Positions 11,101-22,500 of a DNA stretch of 64,000 bases are shown here, piece after piece (the stretch's first letter is position 1; every line of letters starts with the position of its first letter). Origin of the DNA: Channa striata (lineage: Eukaryota > Chordata > Actinopteri > Anabantiformes > Channidae); the NCBI GenBank assembly GCA_033026295.1, contig CM065176.1, forward strand, positions 8,969,945-9,033,944, written 5' to 3'. The notes under the pieces are model-generated. The model worked only from the letters and a program-made list of their open reading frames with translations, was not told the DNA's origin and did not search any database. The position numbers were made by a program, and so were the translations under genes.

Positions 11101-12540
11101 CAGGGTGTGTCCTGGGGTGGATCTCAGCCCTCCAGCCTATTTCTATGAAAACACAGTGCACGCAACCAGACAGAAATTCATCAGCCTGACAAGTCTCCGA
11201 ACATACACATGTTCAGTTTCCATTCGTTTTCTTTCCTGGGTTTGTCTCAAAGCACCTGGACTCACTTACTTTCAGTCTCTTGATCTTCAGGGGGCTCAAT
11301 TAGACCCTTAAACTCTACATTAACATGGATCTCAATGCCCAGCAGGAGAGCCATTTTGAGCAGCATGAGCTGGAGCTGACGAATACCTACAACGCAGAAA
11401 AGGGAAGAAAATTTTATGATATCTAAACACAATCTTTTATTGTCCAAAAGCATGCAAAACGACAAATGCTACAAAATCGACTCACTGATATGATCAATGG
11501 CTCCAGCACAGAACTTCCCATAGAACTTCTTGGCTCCGAGGCCCCGAAGGTCCTGGATGGTGAAGGGCCAGAGGTGCAGCACATTGTTCCTGGAGAAAGC
11601 ATCTCTCTTTTCAAGCAACACCACTCTGGCCCCCAGGAAAGCCAGTTCGATAGCCGTACGTAATCCGCATGGCCCCGCACCAATAATCAGACACTGGCCA
11701 CAAAGAGACACTGATGTTATAATGAAGCTATAACAAATGTCTAGACATCTGGTACAGAGCTGCACTATTCAATATGTTACAGGCATTTTACAGCCTTATC
11801 TCTTTTTGGTCATGCAACTACTAACTCTGGAAGAGGCAAAAATCCATATTTAGCAGGAGTTTAAAAAAAAACACAATGTTATGTCTTGTGATACAGTATC
11901 ACTTCTCAAAACAACAATACTGATTTATAATTAACAGCCTAAATCCTAAATTATGTGGCAGACAGTGGCTCATTGTTTTGTGTTGTGTTTAAACCCCTAA
12001 TGACAAGATAGAGGATATGATTTCATGCTGCTCTGATTGCATAGATGGTAATTTTTTTTTAATCAGATGTCCTCCTAAAAGAGGTGAGTAAGTGTCCCTA
12101 TAGTTCCCTTTAATATAAAGGAAACACAAATCATACTGGAAGGTAAATACAAGTATTTTAATAAGATAATTCTTCATACAAAGGATATCACTCAATTGAA
12201 GGCACCAACAAGCAATGCTGTTGATACATAAACCGTGAGGTTTGTGCTGATGCATGTTTACCTTTGTGCTGGAACAGGCGCGGCCCTTCTTGTACTCTTT
12301 ATGGCTGGCCCGCTTGTCTAACTTTGCCCATAGCGCCTTGGCCTTCCAATAATTGAGTTTAGACTTGAGCTTGTGATAGAAGACCCTGTTCTCAGAGGGC
12401 TTGACGTCCAGGTGGTCACACAGCTCCTGGAAGGCCTTGAGTGTCCCCTTACATGTAGTTGCCTGGACGAAGTTGTCAAACAAGAAATGGGCCTGGTTCA
12501 ACCCATCTCGTCCAGTTGCACTGGCACCTCCATCCCCCAT
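1276..12540 (-). CDS. mical3: mical3: F-actin monooxygenase, 5' part of the coding region (17 exons, 3' end off the left edge)
   Basis: MICAL proteins are cytoplasmic flavoenzymes that use NADPH and O2 to oxidise actin methionines, which disassembles filaments. Coding exons, 5' to 3': 12540-12262, 11693-11486, 11386-11270, 11142-11041, 10365-10210, 9827-9727, 7644-7387, 7239-7124, 6743-6617, 6411-6318, 5641-5494, 3612-3416, 3260-3142, 3028-2966, 2828-2652, then probably 1761-1660 and 1359-1276. All phases join, giving about 816 residues. Visible motifs are GAGPCG (98-103), GADGRR (226-231) and LVGDSLLE (400-407), the three FAD-binding signatures, and a CH domain at about 524-629. The enzyme part looks intact. 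I assign MICAL3 rather than MICAL1 or MICAL2 from segments such as ATTCKGTLKAFQELCDHL, VRHLFDTGET, ISFLSKLGQ and MATQLLAKFEENAPAQ, compared from memory. Which of the two teleost copies it is (a or b) cannot be told. The LIM domain and C-terminal Rab-binding region would lie left of position 1. Confidence 0.93.
1660..1761 (-). CDS. mical3: mical3 probable linker exon 16 (Pro-rich)
   Basis: An open 34-codon segment, GESLPNLDRLFPPSPPQTPA then SKPVRLAPVPAWRK, followed by a good donor (AAAG|GTAAAT). Both ends are phase 0, compatible with exons 15 and 17. The acceptor is weaker: AAAAAG after a pyrimidine-rich tract, with a 6-nt-downstream alternative (start 1755). I do not recognise the peptide. 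MICAL2 has a longer linker at this place, so a variable or alternative exon is plausible. Confidence 0.5.
2652..2828 (-). CDS. mical3: mical3 coding exon 15: linker with MATQLLAKFEENAPAQ (residues 696-754)
   Basis: A 59-codon phase 0-0 exon. Its C-terminal part, HNKVKVMATQLLAKFEENAP AQ, is a conserved block before the LIM domain in MICAL2/3; the middle (RDDKPSVPTVLTERKADSAA) is not conserved. Acceptor TATTAG|GAGGAG, donor CGACAG|GTATGG. Confidence 0.93.
2966..3028 (-). CDS. mical3: mical3 coding exon 14: basic linker (residues 675-695)
   Basis: A 63-bp phase 0-0 exon that encodes DKKEKDVDGLGKRRKTSQSE D. The KKEK and GKRRK clusters resemble a nuclear localisation signal. Acceptor TCCGCAG|GACAAA, donor GAAGAC|GTGAGT. 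Confidence 0.92.
3142..3260 (-). CDS. mical3: mical3 coding exon 13 (residues 635-674)
   Basis: It encodes NHNLSPEDKAALIASTKSPI then SFLSKLGQSIAISRKRNPK, starting the low-complexity linker after the CH domain. Compared with the human sequence as I remember it, two residues (AI) are inserted before SRKR. Acceptor GTTCAG|ATAACC, donor CCAAG|GTCAGT, phase 0. Confidence 0.93.
3416..3612 (-). CDS. mical3: mical3 coding exon 12: second half of the CH domain (residues 569-635)
   Basis: It encodes DFDSLDERDQEKNNQLGFDV AEREFGISP, then EPDKLSMVMYLSQFYEMFKD, the C-terminal helices of the CH domain. Acceptor CCCTCAG|TGACTT, donor TGGAG|GTGAGA, phase 1. Confidence 0.95.
3792..3833. repeat. (AC)n microsatellite
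   Basis: About 21 uninterrupted AC units in the mical3 intron between coding exons 11 and 12. Confidence 0.95.
5139..5169. repeat. (GT)n microsatellite
   Basis: About 15 GT units in the same mical3 intron as the AC tract at 3.8 kb. Confidence 0.95.
5494..5641 (-). CDS. mical3: mical3 coding exon 11: first half of the CH domain (residues 520-569)
   Basis: It encodes SSKLLNWCQRQTEGYRNVNV, then TDLTMSWKSGLALCALIHRY RPDL. This is the start of a single type-2 CH domain with the DL..SWxxGLAL.ALIH.. core. Acceptor ATAACAG|AATCCA, donor CTCAT|GTGAGT, phase 2. The split codon completed by the next exon is Ile. Confidence 0.95.
6318..6411 (-). CDS. mical3: mical3 coding exon 10: monooxygenase-CH linker (residues 489-520)
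   Basis: It encodes VRHLFDTGETREMRIEIENV followed by INSSTPKLARN, the short linker between the flavin domain and the CH domain. The VRHLxDTGET string is one reason for choosing MICAL3. Acceptor TTGCAG|GTGCGG, donor AATG|GTTTGT, phase 1. Confidence 0.94.
6617..6743 (-). CDS. mical3: mical3 coding exon 9 (residues 446-488)
   Basis: It encodes ESIYRLLPQTTPENVSKNFS and then QYSVDPTTRYPNISLNFLKS SQ at the end of the monooxygenase domain. Acceptor GCTTTAG|GGAGAG, donor TCCAG|GTGAGG, ending in phase 0. Confidence 0.95.
7124..7239 (-). CDS. mical3: mical3 coding exon 8 (residues 408-446)
   Basis: It encodes PFWPMGTGIARGFLAAMDSG then WMVKSWAQGKTALEVLAER, closing the flavin site. The residue before WMVK is Gly; the human protein, from memory, has Ala. 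Acceptor TCTCAG|CCCTTC, donor GAGAG|GTGAGG. Confidence 0.96.
7387..7644 (-). CDS. mical3: mical3 coding exon 7: GD motif (residues 322-407)
   Basis: This 86-codon exon runs from DYADTELLLSRANVDQAALL through NHYGQPDVAMFDFTCMYASE to LLVALVGDSLLE. GD at 402-403 is the third flavin-binding signature and contacts the ribityl/pyrophosphate part of FAD in this fold. Both ends are phase 0. Acceptor CTGAAG|GACTAT, donor CTGGAG|GTAAAA. Confidence 0.97.
9727..9827 (-). CDS. mical3: mical3 coding exon 6 (residues 288-321)
   Basis: It encodes GIDLENIVYYKDDTHYFVMT then AKKQSLLEKGVILH, a nearly invariant strip of the MICAL monooxygenase. Acceptor CTTTAG|GTATTG, donor TGCAT|GTGAGT, ending in phase 0. The intron after it (7645-9726, about 2.1 kb) shows only A-runs and AT-rich sequence. 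Confidence 0.96.
10210..10365 (-). CDS. mical3: mical3 coding exon 5 (residues 236-288)
   Basis: It encodes [20 protein letters not shown] and VEEISGVAFIFNQKFFQDLR, monooxygenase core segments shared by all MICALs. Acceptor TTCCCAG|GGTTTC, donor CAACAG|GTCAGT; phases 2 in and 1 out agree with its neighbours. Confidence 0.96.
11041..11142 (-). CDS. mical3: mical3 coding exon 4: DG motif, ends at a GC donor (residues 203-235)
   Basis: It encodes IGWRAEIHPRTHPVSELEFD and then VIIGADGRRNTLP. GADG is the second FAD/NADPH signature of the flavoprotein hydroxylase fold. The only donor that keeps the phase of the next exon is CCAG|GCAAGT, a non-canonical GC donor with otherwise ideal flanks. Acceptor TTCATAG|AAATAG. 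Confidence 0.92.
11270..11386 (-). CDS. mical3: mical3 coding exon 3 (residues 163-202)
   Basis: It encodes IRQLQLMLLKMALLLGIEIH followed by VNVEFKGLIEPPEDQETE, part of the monooxygenase fold. The phase 1 junction with the previous exon rebuilds a serine. Acceptor TTGTAG|GTATTC, donor GAAA|GTAAGT. Confidence 0.95.
11486..11693 (-). CDS. mical3: mical3 coding exon 2: FAD-binding Rossmann core (residues 94-162)
   Basis: It begins CLIIGAGPCGLRTAIELAFL, the GxGxxG dinucleotide-binding beta-alpha-beta unit. The acidic residue at the end of strand 2 (E121 in LLEKRD) would bind the adenosine ribose. It continues with SRNNVLHLWPFTIQDLRGLG and KKFYGKFCAGAIDHIS, strongly conserved in MICALs. Acceptor GGCCAG|TGT, donor ATCA|GTGAGT, phase 1. 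Confidence 0.97.
12262..12540 (-). CDS. mical3: mical3 coding exon 1 (residues 1-93)
   Basis: The ATG at 12540-12538 is the first in-frame ATG after an in-frame TGA at 12567-12565, which fixes the start. The exon encodes the helical N-terminal part of the monooxygenase, with FDNFVQATTCKGTLKAFQEL and the Lys-rich stretch KLKSKLNYWKAKALWAKLDK. The first 15 residues are Gly/Ala-rich and look lineage-specific. It ends in phase 0 at donor AAAG|GTAAAC. Confidence 0.95.
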
Positions 12541-12675
12541 TTTCCAGACACGCACACTGGGCTGTCAGGGCCCTCACCCCCACCCCCCCAGTAGGGGTCT
12601 CTGGGTCCAGCCCCAGTCCTGGAAAATCCTCTCTCTGGCGGAGGGCTTTAACTCCCAGATTCAGGTATCTTCATT
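12541..12675 (-). other. mical3: mical3 5'UTR part of the start-codon exon
   Basis: Upstream of the ATG the exon probably extends to an acceptor (GTTGGCAG) ending at 12676, giving about 135 nt of leader. It holds an in-frame stop and one small upstream ORF. The exon edge rests on the splice signal alone. Confidence 0.5.
12648..12674 (-). promoter_or_regulatory. mical3 upstream ORF, 8 codons
   Basis: ATG at 12674-12672 reads MKIPESGS and stops at TAA 12650-12648, 107 nt before the main start. It lies just inside the predicted leader exon, one base from the acceptor, so it exists only if that acceptor is used. It could lower translation of the main ORF. Confidence 0.35.
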
Positions 12676-15600
12676 CTGCCAACGTTAGGGAGAGATGTAA
12701 AACTGAGAACATTATTGTGGATTATTGAACCTTCCTCTACAAAGTTGAGTAAAAGCCTGTTGTCACCCGCTGTCACAGTGCAGAGAAGAGGATTTAGGAT
12801 TACAGCTTTTAAATCCCCAAATGATACCAACATGGTTCAATCCAACATAAAAGGAAACTTTAATTAGAGACTATAGGAACTTCACGTCAGATGCAAGGAC
12901 CTGATATTGATTACAACTACTTCTCTCTTTTAACATCCTTTTAATAACACGGCCCCTGAGTAAACAAGCCTACAACATGTATGACAGCTGGTCAGACTGA
13001 AGATAAAAATCACGTCATTTGATGTCTTGTGCTCATTCCTCTGCTGCTACACGACCTCAAATAATCTCTTATCTTTCTAGGAATGAGGCGCCTGGACAGA
13101 GGAAGGGCACTGAACTTACACAAAAGCAAAACAGGAAACAGACAAGGCACAAGTGTGTAGACATGTCTATGTGACACACAATCACTTCAGACAGATTTTA
13201 GATCCATGGAAAAAAGAGAGTTGACCCACAACGTCCAATCATTAATGTTCTTTGGCATGTATAGATGAGCTTGCATGACGGGGATGTTTTGGTGGATTTT
13301 CCATTTGACTCTATCGGCAATTAGCAGCATAAGCAGCGTTTTGAAAAGTCAACCTCACTCAACAGCAGAAGTATAAAAAGGAAGACAAGAGGGCAAAGGC
13401 AATCTTAAAAAGAGACCACTAAGTCAAAAGGGGGGGATGATCGTTGTAAAACGGCATTTGATCCAGTCTATTTGGTGAATACTACCACTTTAGCCAGGCG
13501 GTGCTTCTGGTTTACAGTTCTTACCAACTAAGGGAAACAATGTCGGTCTTGCTTGTTCAGAATTTAGTGTTTCATCAAATAGTTTTTACATGACTTTCTG
13601 GCATTCAAAGCACAAAGAGTTTCCCAAGAGTTAGCGTCAGTTAGGAAAATCGATGAATACCCTGCTAATTTGGTGACACATACTGTGCATTTTCTTGTAA
13701 ATTAGATGAAAACTAAAAACATATGAATCTCAGTAATTAGCTACCCATTAGAAGTTTTGTATTTAGAGATGTTAATAGTTTAACTCAGAGTCATCACAGG
13801 TGAAAACAGCAGCCAGTTAGTAAAATGATGAGTAACACACATTATAATAATATTTACACTGTCAGCCAGCTCTCTCTGTTCATGCTTGAGCTCTGAACTC
13901 CACCGTCCAGAATGTCAAGCCAGTTCACGGAAACTAATGTCGCCCCAAGCCCAGTAACAAAACCCGATGAAAGGAAGGCAGCTACCGGGGTCATCCGTCC
14001 TCCTTTTCACACCTTACTGCAGTGAGAATAGCAGGATCTGGGTTTTTCTCTGCCTCCGTTAGTCAGTGCCAGCACGGACAGAAAGATTTCCTTCACAACA
14101 AAAGATAACAACTACACATTTTCCTCTGTGGGTGCATACACAGGACTTCAATTTAACAAAAAAAATAATAATAATCGAGCTTTATAGGTTATATTGTCAG
14201 GCACCAGTTCTGTGTGGCAATAAGGAGCAGATATCATCAACGCTGAAATAACAACCAAGAAAGGGATGTTCTGAATGACTGGGTATTAGTATGAATCAGC
14301 CAATACTCATGATGACTCAATCAATAGTCCTTAATTCACTTGTCAATAATATCTTTGTGACTGAAACGCACAAACACAATAAATGTCACTCAAACAGCTT
14401 TTCAGGCATCCCAACACTGTTCCTGTTTATTTCTACAAGGACTTGAGAAGCTGTGGTTGACTGCAGAGCAGAGAAAAATCGAGCGGCAGTCAAGGTTCCA
14501 GTTTCTATGATGTCTGGCAAGAGCTTGTGAGAACATGCTGCCAGTGAGCGCAGACAAGAGCCGAGTTTTGAGGGTGTTCGGAGTTAAACTTCCAAGGCAT
14601 GGATAAGCTGTGCTCGTGTGTTAGCCACAGATTCTTGAGAACAGTTTCGCAGCACGTTGCAACGAGGCATAATGATTTATGTCTGAAAAGTACAGCCTCA
14701 GATTAATATGTAATTGCAATAGTAAGTATAGTGGCATTTTTTGGTTAGCAACTACCAACTTAGTAGGAAAGACATGAGGTCACTGCTCCAGATACTGAAG
14801 AGTGGTGCAACATAAGAAGTTTTGGGAAAGGTCATCGCAAATGTCATGGGTAAACCTCACAGGCAGACGACCTGCAACTAATATTTCATGATCTATTAAT
14901 CTGTACATTTTTTAAAATCCTGCTTTGAAGTACTTGTACTCTGACAACTTCTCGGAGTGTTACCTTACATTAGTTGAACGGGTAATGTAGGCACAGGTGG
15001 AACGGTCAATGGTTTGGATGTGTTTTAAGATATTGTGATAACAAAAGTTTCACACTGCTAAAATCTCATTCTAATGAACATTATTTAAATGTGTTTAACA
15101 GTTACAGACTCTATAGAGCCTGTTGCCTTCAGATCTCACCCCAAATTTGGGCTTTAGCTTTTTTCCTTCAGGTGATTTTCAGCGAAAGTTGCTCCTTTTT
15201 CAAAATTATATTTGCAACCAGATTTGTTTAGGCAGAAGAAAGCTCACAAGGATTTCTTGTTGGGTTTGTCTACCTCAGAACTCTCTAGTGGTCAGGTGTC
15301 AGTCTCTGACAGCTTTCTCGGTCAGAGACTGGACATGAGTGACAGTTGTGGAAACAGAGTTGAAGTGTGGACCGTCAGTCTTAGCTAGTCTCTTCAGATG
15401 TGTCCCCACTCCCATTTCGACCAGCGGTTTTGGCCAGTGTCCCTCATCAGATTAACTGTGCAATGGATTTATGAGGATTTTACTGTCCAGGAAGTCACAC
15501 TAGAAGCAAAACAATTTTACTCAAAGTATTTGCACTCCAGGAAAAAGTGGTATATGGAGAAGTCTAATGTGAGTTATTAAGACATCAGAAACGTAACATT

Positions 15601-16371
15601 GTGTATCTCGTTTTAAATAACATAAGATAAATGGGTCTGGCGTGCCATGAACAAAAACACTGATTCCCACAGTGCAAGTTTTCAATCATGTTCTTCCTCC
15701 TGTGTGCGCTGACCCGACACTGAAATCAAGCGGAGTTTCTCCCACGAGGACACTTCTGGCTCGGATAATACATCATGTGTGCTACAACTCCGGACAATGT
15801 CTGGGGCTGATTTTTCCAGAGTTCATATGTAAAACTGGCTTAAGATGCTGTGTCACCATATGTCTAAGTTGTCAAAAGCTGAGTCAGGCTCTGCTGTGAC
15901 CATTGTAATGACAACAATAAACCTGGCTGTCCTAATTAAATAATAGAAGCCTCCTGCAAAGTTCCATATGCCAACTCAACAGGAGTGGTTATGGCCTGAA
16001 TAAACGGTGACTGAAGGACCACTTAGATCTGTGTTATAGGTTATGACATAACCAACATGAATTCCAGCCAAACTTTGAAGTGAATAGGAAAAAGAAAAAC
16101 AATGGCTAAGCACGCATTCAAAACCTCCCATGGCTGGATGAGAGGCAGGATCTCAGACTATACATTCATGGAATTCATACAAAAATGACACAAATGCATT
16201 CAAGCCCCCCCCCCACCCCCACACACACATGCCTGTGCAGCTCAGAGTACATTACATCACACCCTGATCTAAAAATAGCACCAGGCATTAAGCCACTAAG
16301 GTATAGTAAATATCTGAGAGCATGGCTTTTATGTAGTGTAAACTGTCACTACAGTTATAGTAATAATATAA

Positions 16372-16515
16372 AAACACCCATCCATCTACTAGCTTTAATT
16401 GCTTATCCTGTTCTGGGTCAGAGGAGGCTGGAGCCTTTCAGTCTTTGGACTAACGGAGAAAACTGCAGTACTCGTAGGAAACAGATGCAAAATTCACACA
16501 AAAAGGACTGCAGCA
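16372..16515 (+). repeat. Degraded dispersed fish repeat
   Basis: The pieces CCCATCCATCTACTAGCTTT, GCTTATCCTGTTCTGGGTCA and GGAGGCTGGAGCCT, then TCTTTGGACTAACGGAGAAA and AAATTCACACAAAAAGGAC, resemble the abundant teleost element that runs from a CATCCATC...GCTTATCC head to a TCTTTGGACTGTGGGAGGAAG...AAACTCCACACAGAAAGG tail. The middle of that element is missing here. It contains no gene. Confidence 0.6.
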
Positions 16516-19500
16516 GGCTGGTAGATTTGATAATTAAAAACTATTTAACTAAACTTTTTAACTATTTAATAAAAAAAAAAAGAATTAGTATATTGTAACT
16601 ACATTTTAATCAAGACCACTATTATATCTATATTATCTTGATACATAATGTTTTGGTTTGTTTTGTTTTTCCCAGAGGTTTGTTTACAGCTGAGATTCTT
16701 TCAGGGTGCTGTATTTGTATTTGTTATCCATCAATTTCATTTTCATTCCAAATTCAAAACCACTGATGTCTATAATATACCTTGAATAAATAGATAAAAA
16801 CAATATGCTTTACAAAACGCATAACTTCAATAAGAGAACAAACACATTACCATGAGGAATCTAACGAGCTGTGTGCCGCCACACCCTAAATGTAAACACG
16901 GTCACAATTTAAAAGGTTTAAGATAAAACAAGTTAAGTAAATTGCTTATCTGCCATAGCAGCGCAGAATAACCGGCATGAGTGTAAGCGAGCATATGTCT
17001 GTCCGTGTGAGTCCTTCAGAAGTATTCGGTACTTCATCTTCAGCTCGAGGATAAGTGATTCTCAAAGGACACCCGTGAGATAAAAGTAATACGTCTACTC
17101 GTTTTTTCCTCCCAAGGGAAAAACTGATGTATCCACACAAGCATCAATCAGAACTGCAGCACAGCGCACATACAATTTACCTGTTGTAAAAACAGGTAAT
17201 AATGGCTAGATTTGAGATTTATGCCTCTGTGCTCTTCTTTCCTGTTTGCCTCAAGACTGCGGTAGTATGTTTGTTCTTCACAGCTAATCATCACTTTAAT
17301 GCTCGCTTGGATTATGATCCACTGGAGATGGCTGCATTAATGTCAATGACAGAGCAGTGCAGCAACAGGTGTGATCTATTCACGGGTCGCCTGGAGCCTG
17401 CGAATTGGTAGCAACAGGGAGCTGGTTCACTCGTTTACTGCATTATTTGTTGGTCATGAACGTGTGCAAGATCTAGAGGAGCAATCTGAATATTTAATAA
17501 CCATATTTTTACATTTAAGTCTCAGCTAGCTCCGACTTCCCTATATAAAAATATTTTTTTCCTTCTAGCTCAGAAACTGCTTTAGATGACATCACCCAGA
17601 GGAGTTTTTCATCATTAGGAGTTCAGATGATGTCATCTGGAGGAGCTCTGGAAAAGCACATTGACCACAATTACAAAGTCCATAGTGTGAGAAACAAGAT
17701 GACATAATCTGAACTGACGGTTCATTTTTCAGCAAGAAGTAGAGAGATATTACGATACAGGGAAGTTTAATGGCATTTGTGTACATGTACGAGCCAATAT
17801 AGAACAAAAGGAAGCAAGTTCAAAATCAGTGAAGGAGTCCTTATAAGCTGCAAGAAGCTGGCCTAAGGCACGCTAAGCTACCATGCTAACATCCGTCATT
17901 AGTGCTTCACAGGCAATTAAGATAAAATAAAATTAGTCAATTTCACCTATGGGTGGACAAAGTTCAAATTTCTTTCACAATTATATACCATACGTCTACA
18001 ATATTGCTATAAATGAAAAGCATATAGAACTTTGCTATGAGCTATGTAAAACAGAAGCAGTGATTAACAAAATCCCGACCATCATCAAATACTTAAACTA
18101 AACCAAATAAGAAAGGAAACATACAGTAAAAGCGCAATATTTTCTTGAGGGCAGGTAACCTTTAGGGTCATTTTTGTGTGTGTGTGGTTGCATCACGGTT
18201 TTGCTTTTGCTCAGCAAAATGCTACTATAAAGTTGTAGTATGTTCATTCTAAACAGTTTGCTGTTCCGATTTACTACTATTAAAATATTAGTAAATGACA
18301 GCTGAAGCTATTTTAATATCTTTCTTAGACTTTTACAGTGTATGGCACATACGGGATGCCCAAGTAATGATGCAGATGCAAATGCATCACCGTGATAATG
18401 GTATAATCCTACTTTTAATTTAAAAGCATTAAACTAAATAAGTTTGAATCTTTACCACGGTTGATCGTAATTGCCGTTTCTGCTTGCAAACCTTTGGTGT
18501 AAACATAACAGAGGAATGTGAAGTCTGGTCCAACAGCAGTATAATGATAAGATAAAAACAAGTCTATAAACACCAGTGTAGAAATATGTCTGTTTACCTG
18601 GGACATGCAGAAATATAATCAGCTAAATAATAGATTGGCACTGCAAATGTTATCATAATGAGTGGCCTATGTGTGCGCGCACATTTCGGCTGCAGGCTCG
18701 GCCTCAGAGCTTTATTCATATTCACAGGAGTGGAGAGGGCTGTGTGCCTATTCACATCAGCAGACAAAGCCTCGGAGCACACAGAGTACACAAACATTTG
18801 ACTGAAACTCAACGTGCTTCTAGCAGGGGCTGCATCCAAAGTTTCTGCTCTTTGAATTACGTCTGAAGCTGACAGGCAGGCTGAGCACTAAAACTGATAC
18901 AGATTTTCTCCAGCTCCAAGCTAAATATCAGCTTCTGAGCCAATAAAAATACAAATCCAATGTTGTCCTAATGCTAAACACAGTGACAAATTAATACTCC
19001 AGTTGGAGCACTGGAAAATTCATCACTTGTGTGGAGTCTTTTGACTTTCTGCCAACATGATTACTGGTACAATGCGTCACCTTTTATTTCCTTCCTGTCT
19101 GACCACTACACATCATACGCTCAATAAATGATGCTGGATCCCTCCAATGCATCCCATTTACTTTTAGACAAGACAAGTACTATGCTTCCTCTGTCAAAGT
19201 CCCAGGAATGTGTGTAAGCAATAATTAATAAAGCAATATGCGCTTTGTTATGCTGTACATTGTAGCAAAAGCCTAGCTCCACTCGCTCTTGTCAAATTAT
19301 GTGATCTTAAGAGTTAAATGAATTGTAGTTCAGAAGTCCTACTTTAAAACTATTACTGGTTGTGGTCTAAGCTGCCAAAGTAACCTTCAATTATGCCCAA
19401 AAAGAGGGTTTAACTCAGTCTGTGCCCCATTACATTCCTGAACCACTGGCTAGTATCAGACCAATTCCAACCATGAGAGGGGATTTCAAAGGGATTGGTT

Positions 19501-22500
19501 TCAAGGCAAAAAATAACCCAGTGTACTCAAAATCTTTCCCTTAGAATCCTTCGGGAATATTTGTTAATTAAAATCGCTCTCTTATAACATTTATGTTGGG
19601 AACAGCTTCCTGTGGCCTGTGCCCAGACTGCTTGCTAATGGGTGTCAAACATGGTCGATCAGACATGCCTGCCAGCCCTTGTCGCAACCATTTAATTTAA
19701 GAAAACTCTCAAATCCCAGATTGAATGCCAATTCTGCCACCTTTTCATACAAGTGCATCACAGCAATGCAGCCAGGAACAGTTAACCTCAAGAGCAACAA
19801 ATATGAAAAATACAAAAGCAAAAGCAAGCACAGCTACTCATACCTTTGCACTATCAAAAACACTGCTCATAAAAACCTTCATGGGTTTGCACATTTGGTT
19901 ATCGTGTTGTTCGTTTGCATACTTCACATCAGAGTGTGCAGTAAGATCAAGGCGTGAATCCAATTACTCATATACTCAGATCCAGCCGTCCCAGGGAACT
20001 AGGAAGTGCAATCTGAAGCCAGGAGGTTACAAAGTCAACACAGACAAGCCTCAGCAGCTTAGTCATGACCGGTGTGGAATGGAAGCATGCGGTACAGGAG
20101 CAGATGATGTCTCAGACTGGGCATGGGACCAGTACAACTAAGTGTGTGTGTTGTTTTTCCTTCTTTCATGTAACAAAAGGACAAATTCTAACAGCATTAA
20201 TATATAACACTGAATGATAGACAGCAAAATAAATAGTGGAGCCACTGTATTAGACCTTAGGCACCTAACTAGATCACACATTTAATACACAAAAGCTAAC
20301 CCACAGTGTGCATGTGAGCCAAACTGCAGCAAAACTCTGTTCGCCGTTTTCCCCGATATTAATTACAAAGCTAACGGTTAAATTTCAAAGAGCTTCAGCG
20401 AATAGCCAGAATTCTGCTGTTGTGAACCCAAGCTTACAGGATTAGCGATGTCCCAATGCCAATACCAGTAATGGGCATCAACTCCAATCCTGCCTTTGTG
20501 TACTTTTACCTTGAACTGAATTGTAAGAGATCCCAGAAGCAACTGGGCACGTACAACTTAAATTTAATCTGTATTATGGCATATAGGTGTAAGACTTGAG
20601 AAGAAATATCACCGTGTGGTTGAAGAACTGTCAGCACGTAGACAAACATACGCTGTTATCTGGCAAGTTGAGAAAAGATAACAACAACTGATATAGGATG
20701 ATAAATAAGTGACTATGTTTTTGAGGAAAATGCATTTAAAACGTTGACAAACCAAGACTATGCCAGACATACATGTTGACCTGGCCTTTCATTGTTCATT
20801 TTGAGGACTAAATCTTTGCAGATTTGGTGGCTGAAATAATTTCATGATCAATATTATCCAGCAGGGGCAAAGATTCAATCTGCTGTTTTGCAAAGCCCTG
20901 ATAGGGGATTCAACAGTGACACACAGTCAGCACAAGCCATAATCCTGTCACATCCACGCTCGTTTCGTCTAATCTCTGTACATGGGCACTGCTGGGAACA
21001 GTTCATATGGCAAACAAGTCAAGGATGTGTGGGGATTGTGAGATGGGGGGGAATCAGCGGAATGTGCTACCAGCAGTCCTTTTCCTATCTGAACAGTCAG
21101 CACCTCTGTCCAGGCCTGCAGATGCTTTGAGCCATCCTACAACATTCTTCAAATGCAGACATCTGACGCTCGTCAGAATTCAGTGAACCAATAACAGCTC
21201 TGAGAACTCCCAACACACTAGAGAACTAGTTTATATTTACACTGAACACATCACTATACACCAGGATACCTAATAGGATGACTGTAAACTGAGGACTGTG
21301 GAAAGCAGGTATTCAAATATCAGCTGGGCAAGTCGTGCCCTCTCTGGTATGAGGTTTAGCCAGTGAGTGCATACTAATAAACTCTTTTGGTGTTGGTGAT
21401 CATACAGCCTGTAAAGAAATCTTATGTTTTACACAATTACACTGCTGCTGTTCAATTATTATAAATTAACCTAATGTTCCTTTAGAGATGTGGGTAAAAA
21501 AGTGCCTTTTCTCCATATCTAACTGAAAAACTGGGATTATTCCACAAAGTGAAATAGTCAGATACAGTGTGGATTAAAAACATATGAACATCAAACAGAC
21601 AGCAGTGTGAGAATATGTAAGGCAGGCCTGCTTCCAAGCATCGCATTGCTCAATCACATCATCTCCCTCGTGCCAATTCCACTAAAAAGTCCAGCACACC
21701 CAAGACCAGAGGAAGGTCGGCCTTCCTGTGTGAACCGTGCAGAGCTACAGGCTCATCCAGTAGAGAAGGTATCTGAACACCCACACAGACATTAAACCTG
21801 CTGATAGCTTTATAGAAGAAAGCAGGAAAACAGACTCCTCCTAAATGACTATTTATTTAAGATATTTTTGGCTGCTTCTGCAGAAATCACACTTAAACAG
21901 CAGATGAAAACTTAATGGCTTCAACTCTTGTTTCAATAAGTGCATAAAAATTATGGGTGAGTAGATGGATTAACTAGAAAAGAGGAGGCTTAGACAGACT
22001 ATAAACAAGCTTGGTCCAGTTTGACTCAATGTAGGAAGTGTACTACTGTAGAATAGGACTGTAAAACTTTATTCAAACTAAAAAAAAATGTAAAGACCTG
22101 TTAAAAACAGTTCATTACACTAAGTGGCATTAAAATAACTCAAATGATTTGCAGGTTGGTTTGAATGTTGTTTCAGTGGGATTTTTGGAAAGAGGCAGCC
22201 CATTGTAGAATTCTTTACTTAGAATTACGTGGGGCTACATTCAATAAATGACTATAATTACTTTCCTCACTTCAAAATGTCCAAACCCCAATCAATTTCT
22301 ACTGACCACAACACTATTCTTATCATAAACATCATTTTGGTCAGTTATGATGCTGAAATAATAACCTAGTAAATAATCTCAAACGAAGCATGAGTAAATA
22401 TATTTTAACAAATGTACTTTGAGACTTACCAGGTTTGGTGACATCAGGTTTGTACAGAGCAGTAAATGATTACTTTAGAGCAGGTATAGCCTTGTGGGGG

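Noticed and set aside
1276..12540. Assignment to MICAL1 or MICAL2
   Set aside because: The VRHLFDTGET linker, the ATTCKGTLKAFQELCDHL N-terminus and FEENAPAQ fit MICAL3 better from memory; an alignment would settle it.
22420..22440. Perfect-looking minus-strand donor CCTG|GTAAGT in mical3 intron 1
   Set aside because: No convincing exon or acceptor accompanies it; a GTAAGT is expected by chance at this length.
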